NCBI GenBank assembly: GCA_035772785.1 | Contig: JAOCPU010000066.1 | Location: forward strand, 1 to 64,000 | From: Phlebiopsis flavidoalba | Taxonomy: Eukaryota; Basidiomycota; Agaricomycetes; Polyporales; Phanerochaetaceae | Reading direction: 5' to 3' | DNA length: 64,000 bases | Shown: in pieces, positions 33,621 through 44,983 of the stretch | Layout of the letters: each line of letters starts with the position of its first letter | How positions within the stretch are numbered: position 1 is the stretch's first letter | Program-made: the position numbers and the translations under genes | Notes under the pieces: model-generated | The model's input: only the letters and a program-made list of their open reading frames with translations | What the model was told of the DNA's origin: nothing | The model's database searches: none

Positions 33621-34241
33621 GTCAAGTAGTATGGCACAGGTAGACCGGTGGAGAGGAATATTGTCAAGCATTCTTTCTTCAAGTGGTTTATCATGTCATA
33701 GGAATGGACATTTGGCATTTGAAAATTATGAAGCGAAGGCTGCCCGTGGTGTGCTCGGGCGGTGGCCACACCATCCAATTGGGATGCTGGATTTGATAGG
33801 TTCCATACACCCAGTGGGGTTCTTTACTACATGAGAAAGCGCTCAATTGTATGGAGATAGGAGTGGACGGCATGTGTGCCTCTACAGGGCTGCCTAAAAG
33901 GAGAGTTTGATTCGCTTCGACGGGTGGAAAACCTGCCCCGCATTGCGGCGAAGCTGGCATTGATACGATCGTATGGCAGGTACAGTTCAAGCAGATGACA
34001 CATAAGGCCACTGACCGCTTGGTTCTGCCTAGGTGGGTTCACGGCCATGGAAGCGTGGCGTCCGTCGCCAACAAACATATCCTGTCAAATTGATCCTAAA
34101 GCGAGAAAAACAGTGTGAGTAATGGCGCCACTGCGATAACGAAGAAAGCGGACCACAGCTTTGCTTTCTGCAAGCATGCACACATACACGTGGCATTCTA
34201 GTATCGTGTAGAGATGTAAGTAGTGGGAGACAGCTATGTAA
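33621..34241. other. No recognisable gene
   Basis: Short minus-strand frames (33,691-34,011 and 33,827-34,078) show no known motif. This may be flanking host sequence of both the composite element and the PIF transposon. Confidence 0.4.
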
Positions 34242-34425
34242 GGCTCCGTTCGGCGCCACTCTCGCTGCCGCGAGACTCGCAGCAGCGATACGGTGGTCTT
34301 ACGAGACCATCCGGGCCGCTCGGCGCCTACGCCTAATAATCGCGACCATGTGACTCATCGCAATCACGGTCAGGCGCTGCCGCGCTGCGAGTTGGCTTGC
34401 CAGTCCTCCTCGCTCCGCACCACTC

Positions 34426-35797
34426 ATGGCCCGCGCTTTCACCTCTAAGCAGCGGATTTCTGCTGCGAAATCTGTCCGGCACAACCACCACAAGCTCAGT
34501 GCTATGTCTGCAGCTCTTGGAGCTGCAGCAGCAGTTATTGGATCTTCTGCCCCTCCCAAAATACCCCGCCACACATCATCCTTCACCGGCAGGAGTGGGT
34601 CTTTGAGCTTTTATGTGGACATAAAAAGCGATTTTCCGACCAGTTTGGGATGGAAAAGAATCTTTTCAAGCATCTCTTGAAGGAGCTTGCAGCAAAAACC
34701 GGCTTTGGCCCAACAAAGCATCTTTTTGCTGAAGAACGGCTTGCCATTTTTTTGTATGCCGCAACTAGTGGTATCTGCAATCGCAAGTTGCAAGAGCGCT
34801 TCCAGAGAAGTGGGGATACAATATCCAAGTGAGTTTTATCATTATTGTTCTTGAAATGTACTAATTTATAAAGAACGTTCCACGCTGTCATAAATGCGTT
34901 GACGAGTCCAGCCATGTATAAGGCATACATCCAGCTGCCAAATGAAGATACACCAGAATCTCCCGAGATCAAGAACAATCCCAAATTCTACCCGTACTTC
35001 AAGAATTGCCTTGGGGCGATAGACGGAACACATTTCCAGGTGGTCGCCACTGCGACTCAAGCTCCCGCCTGTCGTAACCGTAAAGGCTTTCTTTCACAGA
35101 ATGTCCTTGCAGGATGCACATTTGATCTCAAATTCTGTTACTTGTTAACAGGATGGGAGGGAAGTATGGCAGACAGTGCACTGTTCGACAACGCTCGTGC
35201 TCGGGACTTTCAAATCCCTGTGGGCAAGTATTACCTTGCTGATGCAGGATTTGCTCGCAGTGATTACCTCCTAGTTCCGTATCGTGGTGTTCGCTACCAT
35301 CTGCGGGAATGGGGAAAAAGCATCTTTACGGTGTGTAATTTTCTTTTCTGAATGTTAAATCACTAACAATTGAATATCTAGGCCAAAAAATGCGAAGGAG
35401 CTCTTCAAATCTCCGCCACGCATCAGCCCGTAATGCTGTTGAGCGCATTTTTGGAATCTTCAAGAAACGTTTCAAGATTCTCACAGGAGGAAATGCATAT
35501 TCTCTTGGTGTTCAGGCGAGACTTGTTGCTGCTCTTGCAGTCATTCACAACTTCATCGCAACTCATGACCCACTATCACTCGACATCCTTGATGACTCGG
35601 ACTCACTTTCAAGTGATGAAGACACCCCCAACAATGATTCTACGAGCACAGCTACCCAGCAAGAACATAGGAACACGCCTGCGGGCGAGCTGGAGCGAGC
35701 TGACACATTTCGGGACCAATTGGCAGAAAAGATGTGGGATGATTATCAGGCACTATTGAGAAGGAGAAGAGAGCGTCGACGGCAATCTCGTAATTGA
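34426..35797 (+). CDS. PIF/Harbinger DDE transposase (DDE_Tnp_4)
   Basis: A cut-and-paste transposase with a nuclease of the DDE superfamily. Exon 1 ends GICNRKLQERFQRSGDTISK before a 45-nt GT-AG intron (34,829-34,873). Exon 2 contains YFKNCLGAIDGTHF, where the first catalytic Asp is at 35,022-35,024, and YYLADAGF with the second Asp at 35,241-35,243. A second intron precedes the last exon, where RNAVERIFGIFKKRF supplies the catalytic Glu at 35,441-35,443. The C-terminus is acidic then Arg-rich, with TGA at 35,795-35,797. All three catalytic residues are intact. The only visible problem is a frame change near 34,570 in exon 1, which could be a one-base error or a further intron; the true start is therefore uncertain. 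Confidence 0.9.
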
Positions 35798-35815
35798 TTG
35801 AGATATTTACAAAGA

Positions 35816-36885
35816 TTACTTTTGAATAAAATCGTCTAACTCGGAGAGAAGATAGCTGGATCGAAGTGTTTTATCGGTAATAGCACAATATGCATCAGCA
35901 ATATCTGTAGAAGACCTCAACATCTTTGCTATCTGCACACCTTGACTGGCAGGTACATCCATTTCGGTCAAAGCCTGCCTGATAGCAGTTTTTGCGGCGA
36001 ATCGGAGACGGAGCAAGCTGGCTATCTGACACAGAGTCAGCCATACTCTCACTTAGGGACTGAATTGCATTGGCAATTCCAAACATGGCATCCGAGTTGG
36101 AAATGCGGCCTTTTTTACGTTTCGATGGGGGTGGCGTGCCCGCACTACGCTTGCGCTTTTGAGGGCTATTTTTCTTTTGACAGTTGTTCAGATTCATACG
36201 CATTATTGAATATGTTGAGAACATACCTCTTCATCATCTGACTCAGCGTCAGGCTCGCTGTTAGGCTGAGCATCAGCATCAGAGCTGTCTTCATGCTGAA
36301 GAGGAAGTGGACGCGGTGAATCAGGCATCTCAACGGATGTAGCGATGTCTTCACCAGGGGCAAAAGATGCCTCGCCTGTCGCAATTTCGCCTCCGTCGAG
36401 AGCTTTTCATCTCAGCGTAAACAGGAAACTTCCTGTTGCGCCATGTAGCAGACTTGGGGTGTGCCTATAGCATGAAAACAATGAGTCAAAGGTGAAAAGA
36501 CATAACCACTATTACACACCTTCACATAGGTTGCCCAGACATCATCTGGGATAATCACTGTTTCCTTTGAGTTGTTCCATCCAGCACCAGACAGGCTAAG
36601 CAGAGTCTCGGCTATTTTGTAGTCTTGCTTGAGCTGAGCAAGCCAGTAATGAGTGAAATATCAACCTTATAAGATAATATTTACTTACCACTCCATAACG
36701 GCGCTGACAAGCGTCTCCAGTCTTGGCAGAGCCGCCAGACATTTTCTCTGAATCCTTTAGCGCCGCGCAGCGCATTTGGTCCATGTTCCTTTCTTCCAGC
36801 CACTGTCAGACTTGAGGTCTGGGTTGGCTTGCAAGACGGCAAGCAGAACCCGGTCATGTTCAGTGATCCACAAGGCTCGGGACAT
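35816..36885 (-). CDS. Myb/SANT-like DNA-binding protein of the PIF element
   Basis: The accessory protein of PIF/Harbinger elements, which binds subterminal DNA and brings the transposase to the ends and into the nucleus. The start MSRALWITEHDRVLLAVLQ at 36,885 opens a SANT-like domain (WKKGTWTKC). An intron, a NNSKETVIIPDDVW block and another intron follow. Then come AHPKSATWRNRKFPVYAEM, an acidic Ser/Pro stretch (about 36,250-36,400) and a basic SKRKKGRISNSD. The C-terminal helical region ends SSYLLSELDDFIQK with the stop at 35,816. It is convergent with the transposase, 18 bp apart. Three or four short introns are needed; the frames are otherwise intact. Confidence 0.8.
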
Positions 36886-37118
36886 TGCGAGACGGAGGAC
36901 TAGACAGCGTGGGAAGGCAGACTGGGGGAAGGGAAATGCGGCGCGACGTTCAGGTGCGCCCACGCATCCTTTGTTGTGCACTATTTGTAGCTACAGCAGA
37001 GAGCGCCGCAAAATGCAGCCGAACGGTCTCGCTTCGTCGTCCGATACGATTTTTACGGGCGCTCACGTTGCTACGGACCGATACGCGGCCCTTACGAGTG
37101 CAACCGAACGGAGCCTAA

Positions 37119-37383
37119 TAGCCTGAGCGGCGTTAGTCTGTGTCAGTGACTCGGTGGATGCCGAAACACGAGACGAGATGTGACGTGACAAGCCCACGTG
37201 ATCTTACGCGTCACGTCGGTCCCCTCGGCGCGCGCGTCGAAATGTCTTCAATCCTACTCGGCACATCTCGCCTACACGGTGGCAGCATTTTGTTCTGCTG
37301 TATTCTCAAAAAAATACACTCGCAAAAACCTTCTGAAGTACTGAGTACTTTCATATCAAACGGCCGTCCAACAGGAGCTAGAT
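37119..37383 (+). promoter_or_regulatory. Promoter region of the TFIIIC subunit gene
   Basis: It contains CACGTG at about 37,195-37,200 and an ACGCGTCACGT block a few bases later. The PIF element is inserted directly upstream, so the proximal promoter is only about 265 bp long. No strong TATA box is seen. Confidence 0.4.
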
Positions 37384-40300
37384 ATGCATCCCGTGCTAGA
37401 CGGGCCATCCTTCAAGGAGGGGAATGGCTGGGAGGAGGACGAGACATTTGGTCAGTCGCAAGTATTAAAAGTATTACGATAAGCTAAGATAGACTGTAGA
37501 CTATGATGAGTATGTTGAACCTTCAGAGAGTGAATCTGGAGAAGATTACTCCGACGAAGAGGATGGCGGTAGCAGGCTCTCGGCCCAACGGCAGTGCTAA
37601 AGGCAAGGAACGTGAGATCGTCGAGACCGAACAAGCAGTAGATCAGGATTTTGAGTATGCCTTAGCTCATATTCATGCTCAATCCTCTCTAAATAGGCTT
37701 CTTGCAGTCGTTTAGTACGAGACCTTCGTACCGATGATGGGAGCACGAGCGCGCTTAGCAAAGTCTGGGACTTCGATATGAAAGATCGCGATGCGGAGTT
37801 CAAAGACGATCTCAGAGAAGCATCTGGCGTCGGAAAGAAGAGAGGTCGCAAGGTGTGGCATCCTCTATAATATAGTGCATGAGCGTACACTCACTCTCTC
37901 AGTAGCCTGGTCGACAGAAAGGTGTAAATCTGTCCTTGCAGGTTAAAGCTCTCATCGGTGAAGGTAATCAAGCCTACGTCGACAACAATATCCCGGAGAC
38001 GATTCGTCTTCTGGAAGAAGTCATTCGCAATCGAACCGCGAGCTGGCACGGCGTGGTCGGTTTTAGCCCAGTGCTATGAGGATTTAGGAGACAGACAAAA
38101 GGCGCTCCAATTGCGGATTATGGCCGCACACGACATATAAATCAGGATCCAGAGGAATGGGGAAAGACTAGCAGAAGAATCAAGGTGAGTGTGAAAAATA
38201 TGGCATGCGTAGCTGTGAGCCTCACTCCACTACTTAGATTGCCAGGAGTACCAACAGCAAGCTCTGTATTGCTACCGGAACAGCTGCATCAACTTGACCA
38301 CGGCAAACGTAAAATGCTCTTTGGGATAGAGCTTCTCTGGCAAAAGATATCAGGGGACCTTCGAACCGTTTCGTGAGCTCGGTTCCATCGTTACACTCTT
38401 GACTCATTGGTTGCGTAGGCTCGGCATTCACTTCCTTGCTATCCTCAAGCAGATACCATGTGATCTTACTGTCTTAGCAGAAGTACGACCTATTCTTATT
38501 GAACTGGATGACCTCGAACTATGTGAGAAACTCTTCGGAGAGAAGCTTTCAGACACTTTACCAACTACCAAACCGTCTTGCTCCCAACGGTCCAAGTGCC
38601 ACCCGTCGACCCAAATGGCAACGTAACCTTCGGGTTGCTGGAAATCCTAGTCCTTGCAGATCTGCATAACACATTAACGCGTCATGGAGAAAGCTGTTGA
38701 GACCATTACGACGGGGCAAGGGCTGTCGGTGGCTACAAGGCCGATCCAGCCAAAAGTTCTGGGACGCAATCGAGGATGACAGGGCCCGAGTGGGACTTTT
38801 GCCTGCTGGGCCGCGACTCGAGACGAAGCGCGAGAGCAGTACCCGACGGAGAAGTTCAGCCAGGATGTACCCCTTGGACAGTCAATGCTAGGTCTACTCG
38901 GCGTCTCGCTATCGCTCGCATCAAAATTAGGGGGGACGTCGCCCGAAGGGACAGGTTGGTTATGGCTCTGTTTCCTGGCTATATGCGCTGAGCTGGCTTC
39001 ATAGATGCATGCGAATATTATTCTATCACAGGACATCATGGAATACGCCTTTGCCTTGGTTAGCTGTGGAGATAGCTGACCGCGTATTTCGGAGCGCGAC
39101 ATTGTTTGCCGAAGCGAGGCATGTGTACGACTTGCTTGGTGCAGACGAAAGGGTAGTTGTATGATACTTACTGCTAGCTCGATGACTAATTATATTCATC
39201 CTACACAGACTCAGCAGCATGTATGTTCTGCTTCAGGCTGCGGCGTCTAGCAGCTGTCGAGTCGGACGTATGACTGGATGATTTAGAGCGAGGCAGGCCA
39301 ACGGTATGATCGAACATGGTAAGCTGTCTCAATCGTGCATTTTGCTTATGCGTGACCCCTACCGATCACAGCTCTTTCCCGATAGCCATCAAAGCCGATT
39401 CTGACAAACAACGATGCCAAGATAGATGCGACTGGCAGAGATTTACGAAATCCTCAATGACCCTAGGGGAGAGCCTTGGAGCTCGTTACGCAAGGTACGC
39501 GAAGCCGGATCTGCACGACTTTTCAGAAACTGGTTTCACTGGTCTCTAGTCATCGACTCTCGTCGCCGTGCGAGGCGTCAACAAGAACGTAACGACACGA
39601 AGCAGGACGCCTCTGTTCCCCCAGCCTGGAGGCACTCCTTGTTCGAGGAGATAAGCGCGCCCTGGGGAAGGACAAAAGCAAGACAAATCTCGCAGCCGAT
39701 AAACTGAGTACCGCGGTTAATTGCGTGAGCTAGAGGGACACATAAAAGGAACAGGAGGCCCGCACGTTGTCGTACAGTAGGGTGAAGGCGCTTTGGGAGC
39801 AGATGCTGGCTTGGGCGATGAATTGTCGGATAGAGAGTGGATTGGCATGATGCCGAAAGTCTTGTCGAACAGTTCCAGGAAACGAGGGCGTTGTATTTGA
39901 CATCGAAGGTATGTGACATTATTGTCTTGCCCAACTTGAGGTTGTTCATGGGCTTTCAGACCACTGGCTTCAGGGGTGTATTTTCCTCATTCTGGAAGGA
40001 AGAAACAAGGTGCAGAAGCCAGCGAGGAAAATATGGCCTCCGTTTGGCAGCTTGATATATGGTCAGGACCGGCTGTCTCGCTTCGCTTTCTGTCATCGGC
40101 CCATCAACGTGTCCACACAGGTCGCGAAAGCATACTCACGCAAGGGCAAAAGGCAAGGAGATGTGGGGTGCTGGACACGTTCCGGACCATCAATTCGATG
40201 ATTGGCTACGGATATTCGTACAGGTATATCCCTTCTTTCCCTTGTTTGATTGGCCCCTCGACTTATATTTTGCATATCAGTTACAGGCTTCAACCTTACC

Positions 40301-41664
40301 CGACTTGACCGGATATCTCGAGGCTAAGGACATACTCGAGCATATCATGCATTCGAACGCTTTCAGAAGCCAAACTACCTGGATAGCATCCGTTGTGGCA
40401 TTGATTGGTGAGTGGATAATATCGTATAACGTCTTCTCGTCCTGAGGCACCTACCAGCGTGTTACGCCCATCAGAGCCGAGCAGTACGACGTCGTGGTGG
40501 AACAGTCTCGTAAGCTCATCAACGTTTACCAATTCAACAACGAACCCTATATCCCGCCATTCTCCTTGCCTCCCTTGGTAAAGGGCTACGGGCTACCGAC
40601 AGCTTCCTTGCGTCCACATTGGCTAAAAACAACCTATTGCGGGAGCTCAGAGCCTGGGGATACTTAACGCCTTCAAGAACCCAGACAGCCTCCGCTGGAA
40701 TCCCAATCTGAATCGTTTCCGCGTGTTCTGGTAGCAAGGCTGAGGACGACAGAGGAGGCCGAGAGTGGCCGGAGGGAGGCAAGTGGGAATCAACGCAGGG
40801 TGAATTGCGACGAAAGATAAACCTGCCGTCGGGGTTGCACAGCTCTACGGATCAAATATGTCTGGAACCGAAGCAAAGTCTGAGCTATACAGAGGCGCGA
40901 TATGTGCGTGTTTCCCGCGTTGCACAATTACGCGCCTTGTGGTTGGTATTGATGCTGATGTCCGCAGTTTACGCTACTGCCATGCGTACGATTACTGCCA
41001 CCCACGACCGGGGCGGTCATCTGTCCTGTGCCTTGCTGTGGCCCTCTATAGGTGTCGCGCGCATGCAGCGACAAGGACCGATAACAGAACAGGCATTTGA
41101 TCACTCAGCCCCCCCACCCGTGGCGTACCGCATGCCGCAGCGCAATATGGTGAATGCGACTGGAATGCGATCGGCTGACGACCAGTCCGGAGCCAACTGG
41201 CCATGGCGTTATCCTGTCTCGCTCACCGAACCGTATCGGCAGCGCAACCTGAGGAGCTAAGAGATGCCCCAAGAAGTGGAATACAACTTTGGGCGTGCGT
41301 TCCACGCACTTTGGTGAGCGTCCATTGGACCGTCATCGCGGCGTAGCCCTATAGACTTTATACCACCGGGAAAAGGACTGAATGTCTCTCAGCGTCAAGC
41401 ATTACGAACGGGTGCTTGAGCAATAACTGCAAGTTAACTACACTAGCGGTCTGATCCTCACGTACGTTCTCTGTGGGCCGACGAGTCTTTGCCTGCATGC
41501 TGATGGGCTAATTTCACCCCCAGGGACACAGGCCGACCAGTCGATGGGCTGAAAGTCGCGCGAAGCGGCAGATAAGAGGGTAATTTATCCCCTCGTCTAT
41601 GTCATTCGACGGGAGCGACGCCACTTGCGCAGACCTCATCTACCGTCGCTGGCTGTCGTTGTGA
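37384..41664 (+). CDS. TFIIIC TPR subunit (Tfc4/Sfc4, human GTF3C3 type)
   Basis: A large TPR protein of the RNA polymerase III initiation factor TFIIIC that binds box A and recruits TFIIIB. From the start: an acidic N-terminus (WEEDETFG, then SESESGEDYSDEEDGG near 37,530-37,570), and VKALIGEGNQAYVDNNIPET near 37,940-38,000 opening the TPR array. AWSVLAQCYEDLGDRQKALQ lies near 38,045-38,115, RPILIELDDLELCEKLFGE near 38,485-38,545, and GCRWLQGRSSQKFWDAIEDD near 38,720-38,780. MRLAEIYEILNDP is near 39,426 and HAFRS-like NAFRSQT near 40,350. The C-terminal VEYNFGRAFHAL is near 41,275-41,310, and the end DLIYRRWLSL with TGA at 41,662-41,664. Order and length fit the family (about 1,000 residues). 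Many small indels and about ten short introns occur. Confidence in identity is high, in exon borders low. Confidence 0.85.
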
Positions 41665-41689
41665 ATTCGACGATCGGCGACCACCGGTA

Positions 41690-43260
41690 CCGGAACCTTC
41701 GATGGATTGCAATGCCGTGACTGGTCCTGCGCCAACACTCATTTCCCCGATTGGAGGCAGAACCATGTATCCGAACACGACTACGACGAGTATAGCAACG
41801 TGGAACCCGAGACCCTAGTACAAGCAAGATGTTGAACCAGAACACCAGCCGGAGCGACCGACGCGAACTCAGAGCGTCAGGATTTTGTCAAGCAGGATCG
41901 CCCACTCCAGACCGTGACGCCCCTCTTCAGCGCGGGTTCCCTCAGCTCTCTGTTCCTCGTCTCTTCGGTCAGACGTCTAACCGCTCGGAGATGTTCCATC
42001 TTGCAAATACCGAGGGCATTCAGCGCCGGTGGGGCCAATATGCAATAACGACGGTTCACACGAATCGAGGATGAGGTCAATCGGCGAGCTCGTGGACCCG
42101 CCGGCGTCGTGTGCGGCCCATAGTCACGTACGCCACACTTTCGTGTCGGCGACATGGGCGGCTTCTGTGCGCTGCCCCGCGGATTTTGGGGAGCTGCGGG
42201 AGCTGTTCTGGCTGTGCGGCGGGGTGTGCAGTTGGTACGTCATGACGGACTGTAATTATCGCCGCGAAGTGTCAGATAGGGTTCCTCACTTCGCAATAGA
42301 AGGGTCGTTTGGGCTTCTCACCTCTGTGTGTGCATACCCTTGGACAGCGGGCCGCCGGGGAGAGGAAGCGTGTCCCTTGGACGCTGGGCTCCCCCGCCGT
42401 TGTGAGCGCGGAGAGGCGAGCCCAATTTCAGAGGCTGTGTACACCTGTTGGGTTACGGGCCCGTTGCGGGCAGGCTGCTGGTAAGAGATAATGTACTACG
42501 ATTTTCAAGAATAAGCATGCACGACTGGCGGTGGCGTCGATAGCTACCTCTGTCCGTTCGTAATCACCGCTCGAGCCCTTGGAATTGCTCTTGGACTTGC
42601 TCTCGCCGCCCGACGAACGTCCCGTCGTTCTGCTGGGAGGTGCATGCACCCGCAGAGCGTCGCTCGAGGGCTTCCTGCGATGCTGCAAGGTATTTCCGCG
42701 GAACGTCGGAGGGACGATCGTCGCTGGATTGGCTCTGGGCGACGCGCTCCCGCCAGAGCGAGATGCTCTTGCTGGGACCGTCCGCAACGGTGCGCTCTTG
42801 CACGAGGTCCGCGCCCTCGTTGTGGCCAGGCAGCTGCCGCACGTCGTCCGTGCTGGTGCGGCTTCGGAGGCTGCGGTGCCTCGCGCGCACGCCGAGGCCC
42901 GGCTCCAAGCCATGCACGCTCGTAGTGCGGGCCTCTGTGCGGCGGGGCGACGAGTGTCGCGGGAGGCTGCGAAGGGAGTCCGCCTCCTCGTCGAGCATGC
43001 GCTCCATTTCGTGAACGTAGTTGCGGTATCCGCTCACGGAAATCTCGTAGTCGCGGCCCTCGATGCCCTCGATGCCCGTGTGGTTCCACTCGGTAGGGGC
43101 CTCGGTGGGGGCATCGAAGCCGTCGGTCAGTCCGGTGCTGTTTCGTGCAGTGAAGTCGCGGCGCGCGTCGAGGCCCGGACTCCGTCTTCGTAAACTGGGT
43201 TGGAATGAAATCGTGTCTAAACCAACGTAAATCACAGTGAGCGACGTCGTGTGAGCGGTG
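41690..43260 (-). CDS. Hypothetical membrane protein with long disordered region
   Basis: A 223-codon minus-strand frame (42,564-43,235) contains GIEGIEGRDYEISVSGYRNY and VHEMERMLDEEADSL, then a long Ser/Arg/Pro-rich disordered stretch. Further down (41,690-41,860) a hydrophobic helix FWFNILLVLGFHVAILVVVV is recoverable with one frame shift, followed by a short polar tail. The protein would be anchored by its C-terminal end. It is convergent with the TFIIIC gene. I do not recognise the family, and the middle part (41,870-42,500) is broken. Confidence 0.4.
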
Positions 43261-43939
43261 GGGGCTGGACGTACCGCTCATAATGTCGTTAACATGCATT
43301 GAACAGAAGGTCGTGACAGTCGTTCTGGCCCTGTGTCGACGCCGTCGGACCTGGGTTGCGCCCAAGTGGTGGCGTCAGAGGGCAGACTGCCTATATCATC
43401 GCCGACATGCGTTTTGCAGCGTGTTTGGTGGCACGTGTCTCGTGATTGGTGATCGTCGTGTTGTTTGCTGGTTGAGTCCGACAGCGCAGAACGCGCTCGC
43501 ACAGCGTCACAAGAGTATTCTCACGTCCACGTCGTCAACCAGCCAGTCGCATTCACTTCCTCCGCCCCGTGCCGCCGGCCGTCCTCATTCGCTGCCCTCG
43601 ACAGCGAATCGCGATCAGCCCTTTCCCGGCGACGGCGACTCGCTTGTTCGTCCGCGAGTTTCCATGGTGCTTTCATAACGCTGCGAATGGCAACACACCT
43701 CTCAGCCTCTCCCATGGCCCCTGTCTTCTTCCATCGCACCAATTGCAGGGCCTGAGACTCCTCGCGCAGGTCACTGGTGTGGCGTCAAGAGCGTGTCCCA
43801 GGCCAGACGCCCTAGAAAGGCGAGATCATGAGCATCAGCATGTGCTGCGGTGAGAACGGCCATATTTCACTTGCTTCGCTGTCCACTTCCTCGCAACAAG
43901 CTCTTGTTCTTGCTGTGTCGTAGAATTCCTGAGACACGT
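43261..43939. other. Intergenic, probable 5' region of the minus-strand gene
   Basis: No convincing coding sequence. Short frames only. It leads into a tandem repeat. Confidence 0.4.
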
Positions 43940-44400
43940 ATGCTACAAATACCACCGTCGAACGCTGTCGAACGCTGTTTCAACCCCGCTGGTGTGCGAA
44001 CGGCGGGCCATGCTATATCAAATGGAAACGGCATCCAATGACACCAGAGCGTACCGTCAACCAATGGCCGCAGAACGACTGTGTTCGCCAGGGAAGCAGT
44101 AGTTTTTGCACTACAAATAGCGCAACGAAGTGCTGTTCATCGCCCGCTGGTGTGCGAACATTGGTCGAGCAATGCCCCCAAAAGACGGCATTTTTTGCCC
44201 AATGATTCCAGCACATGTCGTTGGCCAATCATACAGGAAGAGGACTCTATTCGTCGGCGATGAAGGGTCGCGCACTACAAATTCCACCGCGCAACGCCGT
44301 TGGTCGCCTGCTGGTGTGCGAAGAGTGGGTCAAAGCGATATTCAATAAAGACGGAATTTCTTGTCCAATGATACTGGTGCATGTCGTTGGCCAATGAGAG
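43940..44400 (+). repeat. Three-unit degenerate tandem repeat, about 160-bp period
   Basis: Each unit carries GCWCTACAAAT, then 25-40 nt later GCTGGTGTGCGAA (exact copies at 43,988, 44,146 and 44,310). Further on come an AAxGACGGxATTT block and, in units 2 and 3, CATGTCGTTGGCCAAT. The spacing between the exact 13-mers is 158 and 164 nt. Units differ by many substitutions, so the array is old. There is no coding potential. Each repeated unit ends near a CCAAT motif. Confidence 0.65.
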
Positions 44401-44895
44401 CAAAACGACCGTAATTGTCGAGGAGGGAGGGGTTTTTCGTGCTGACATACCAGCAATGAGTAATCATCAATGAACAAACAAGAACAAACAAATCCTCCAG
44501 AGAACTCCGGCTGACCCAGCACCGACCTTTACCGGTACCACATACACCACCGTCTGCAAATTCAATGCCTGCTCGCTTCTCCGAATGCATTTCGATCCCA
44601 TAAACTGACTCTGCTCAATGTTAAGACACCATATTGAAACAGGGCGAGCGATACGATCCAGCTCATAGTTGGGCAGCTCGCAGCTCCGAGTCGACGTATC
44701 CGTATGTACCCAAGGATGTCGGCTTCATGCTGGTAGTAGGCACTGATACTAGCAGTTTAGACCCAAGAACATAGGCCGCCTAAAATATGGCTGGTTGCTA
44801 ATGCCTTTCCTGCGGGGCTGTAGTTGATGGCGAAAAACGTGTACAAACACATCCGTGGCCACATCGGTTCTTGAGTAACCGGTCCAGAGCGCGTC
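44401..44895. other. Intergenic, no gene seen
   Basis: Short frames and no motif before a TATA box at 44,896. Confidence 0.4.
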
Positions 44896-44902
44896 TATAA
44901 AA
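44896..44902 (+). promoter_or_regulatory. TATA box
   Basis: TATAAAA within CGTCTATAAAAGCTGG, upstream of a plus-strand Ser/Thr-rich coding-like region. It fits a fungal core promoter. Confidence 0.45.
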
Positions 44903-44983
44903 GCTGGTATGTTCGTACAGGCCCGGCGAATTCTTCTTGATCCCCTACCTCGCCTTCTTTCTCGCTATCCCAAAAGGCTACCC

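Larger units (their letters stand above)
34242..37115 (+). mobile_element. Complete PIF/Harbinger transposon, 2.87 kb
   Basis: Terminal inverted repeats GGCTCCGTTCGG (12 identical bases, 17 of 20 overall) lie at 34,242 and end at 37,115. They are flanked by the direct repeat TAA at 34,239-34,241 and 37,116-37,118. A TWA target duplication is the hallmark of PIF/Harbinger. It encodes the two convergent genes typical of the superfamily: a DDE transposase on the plus strand and a Myb/SANT-like protein on the minus strand. Reading frames are far better preserved than in flanking host genes. Confidence 0.93.
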
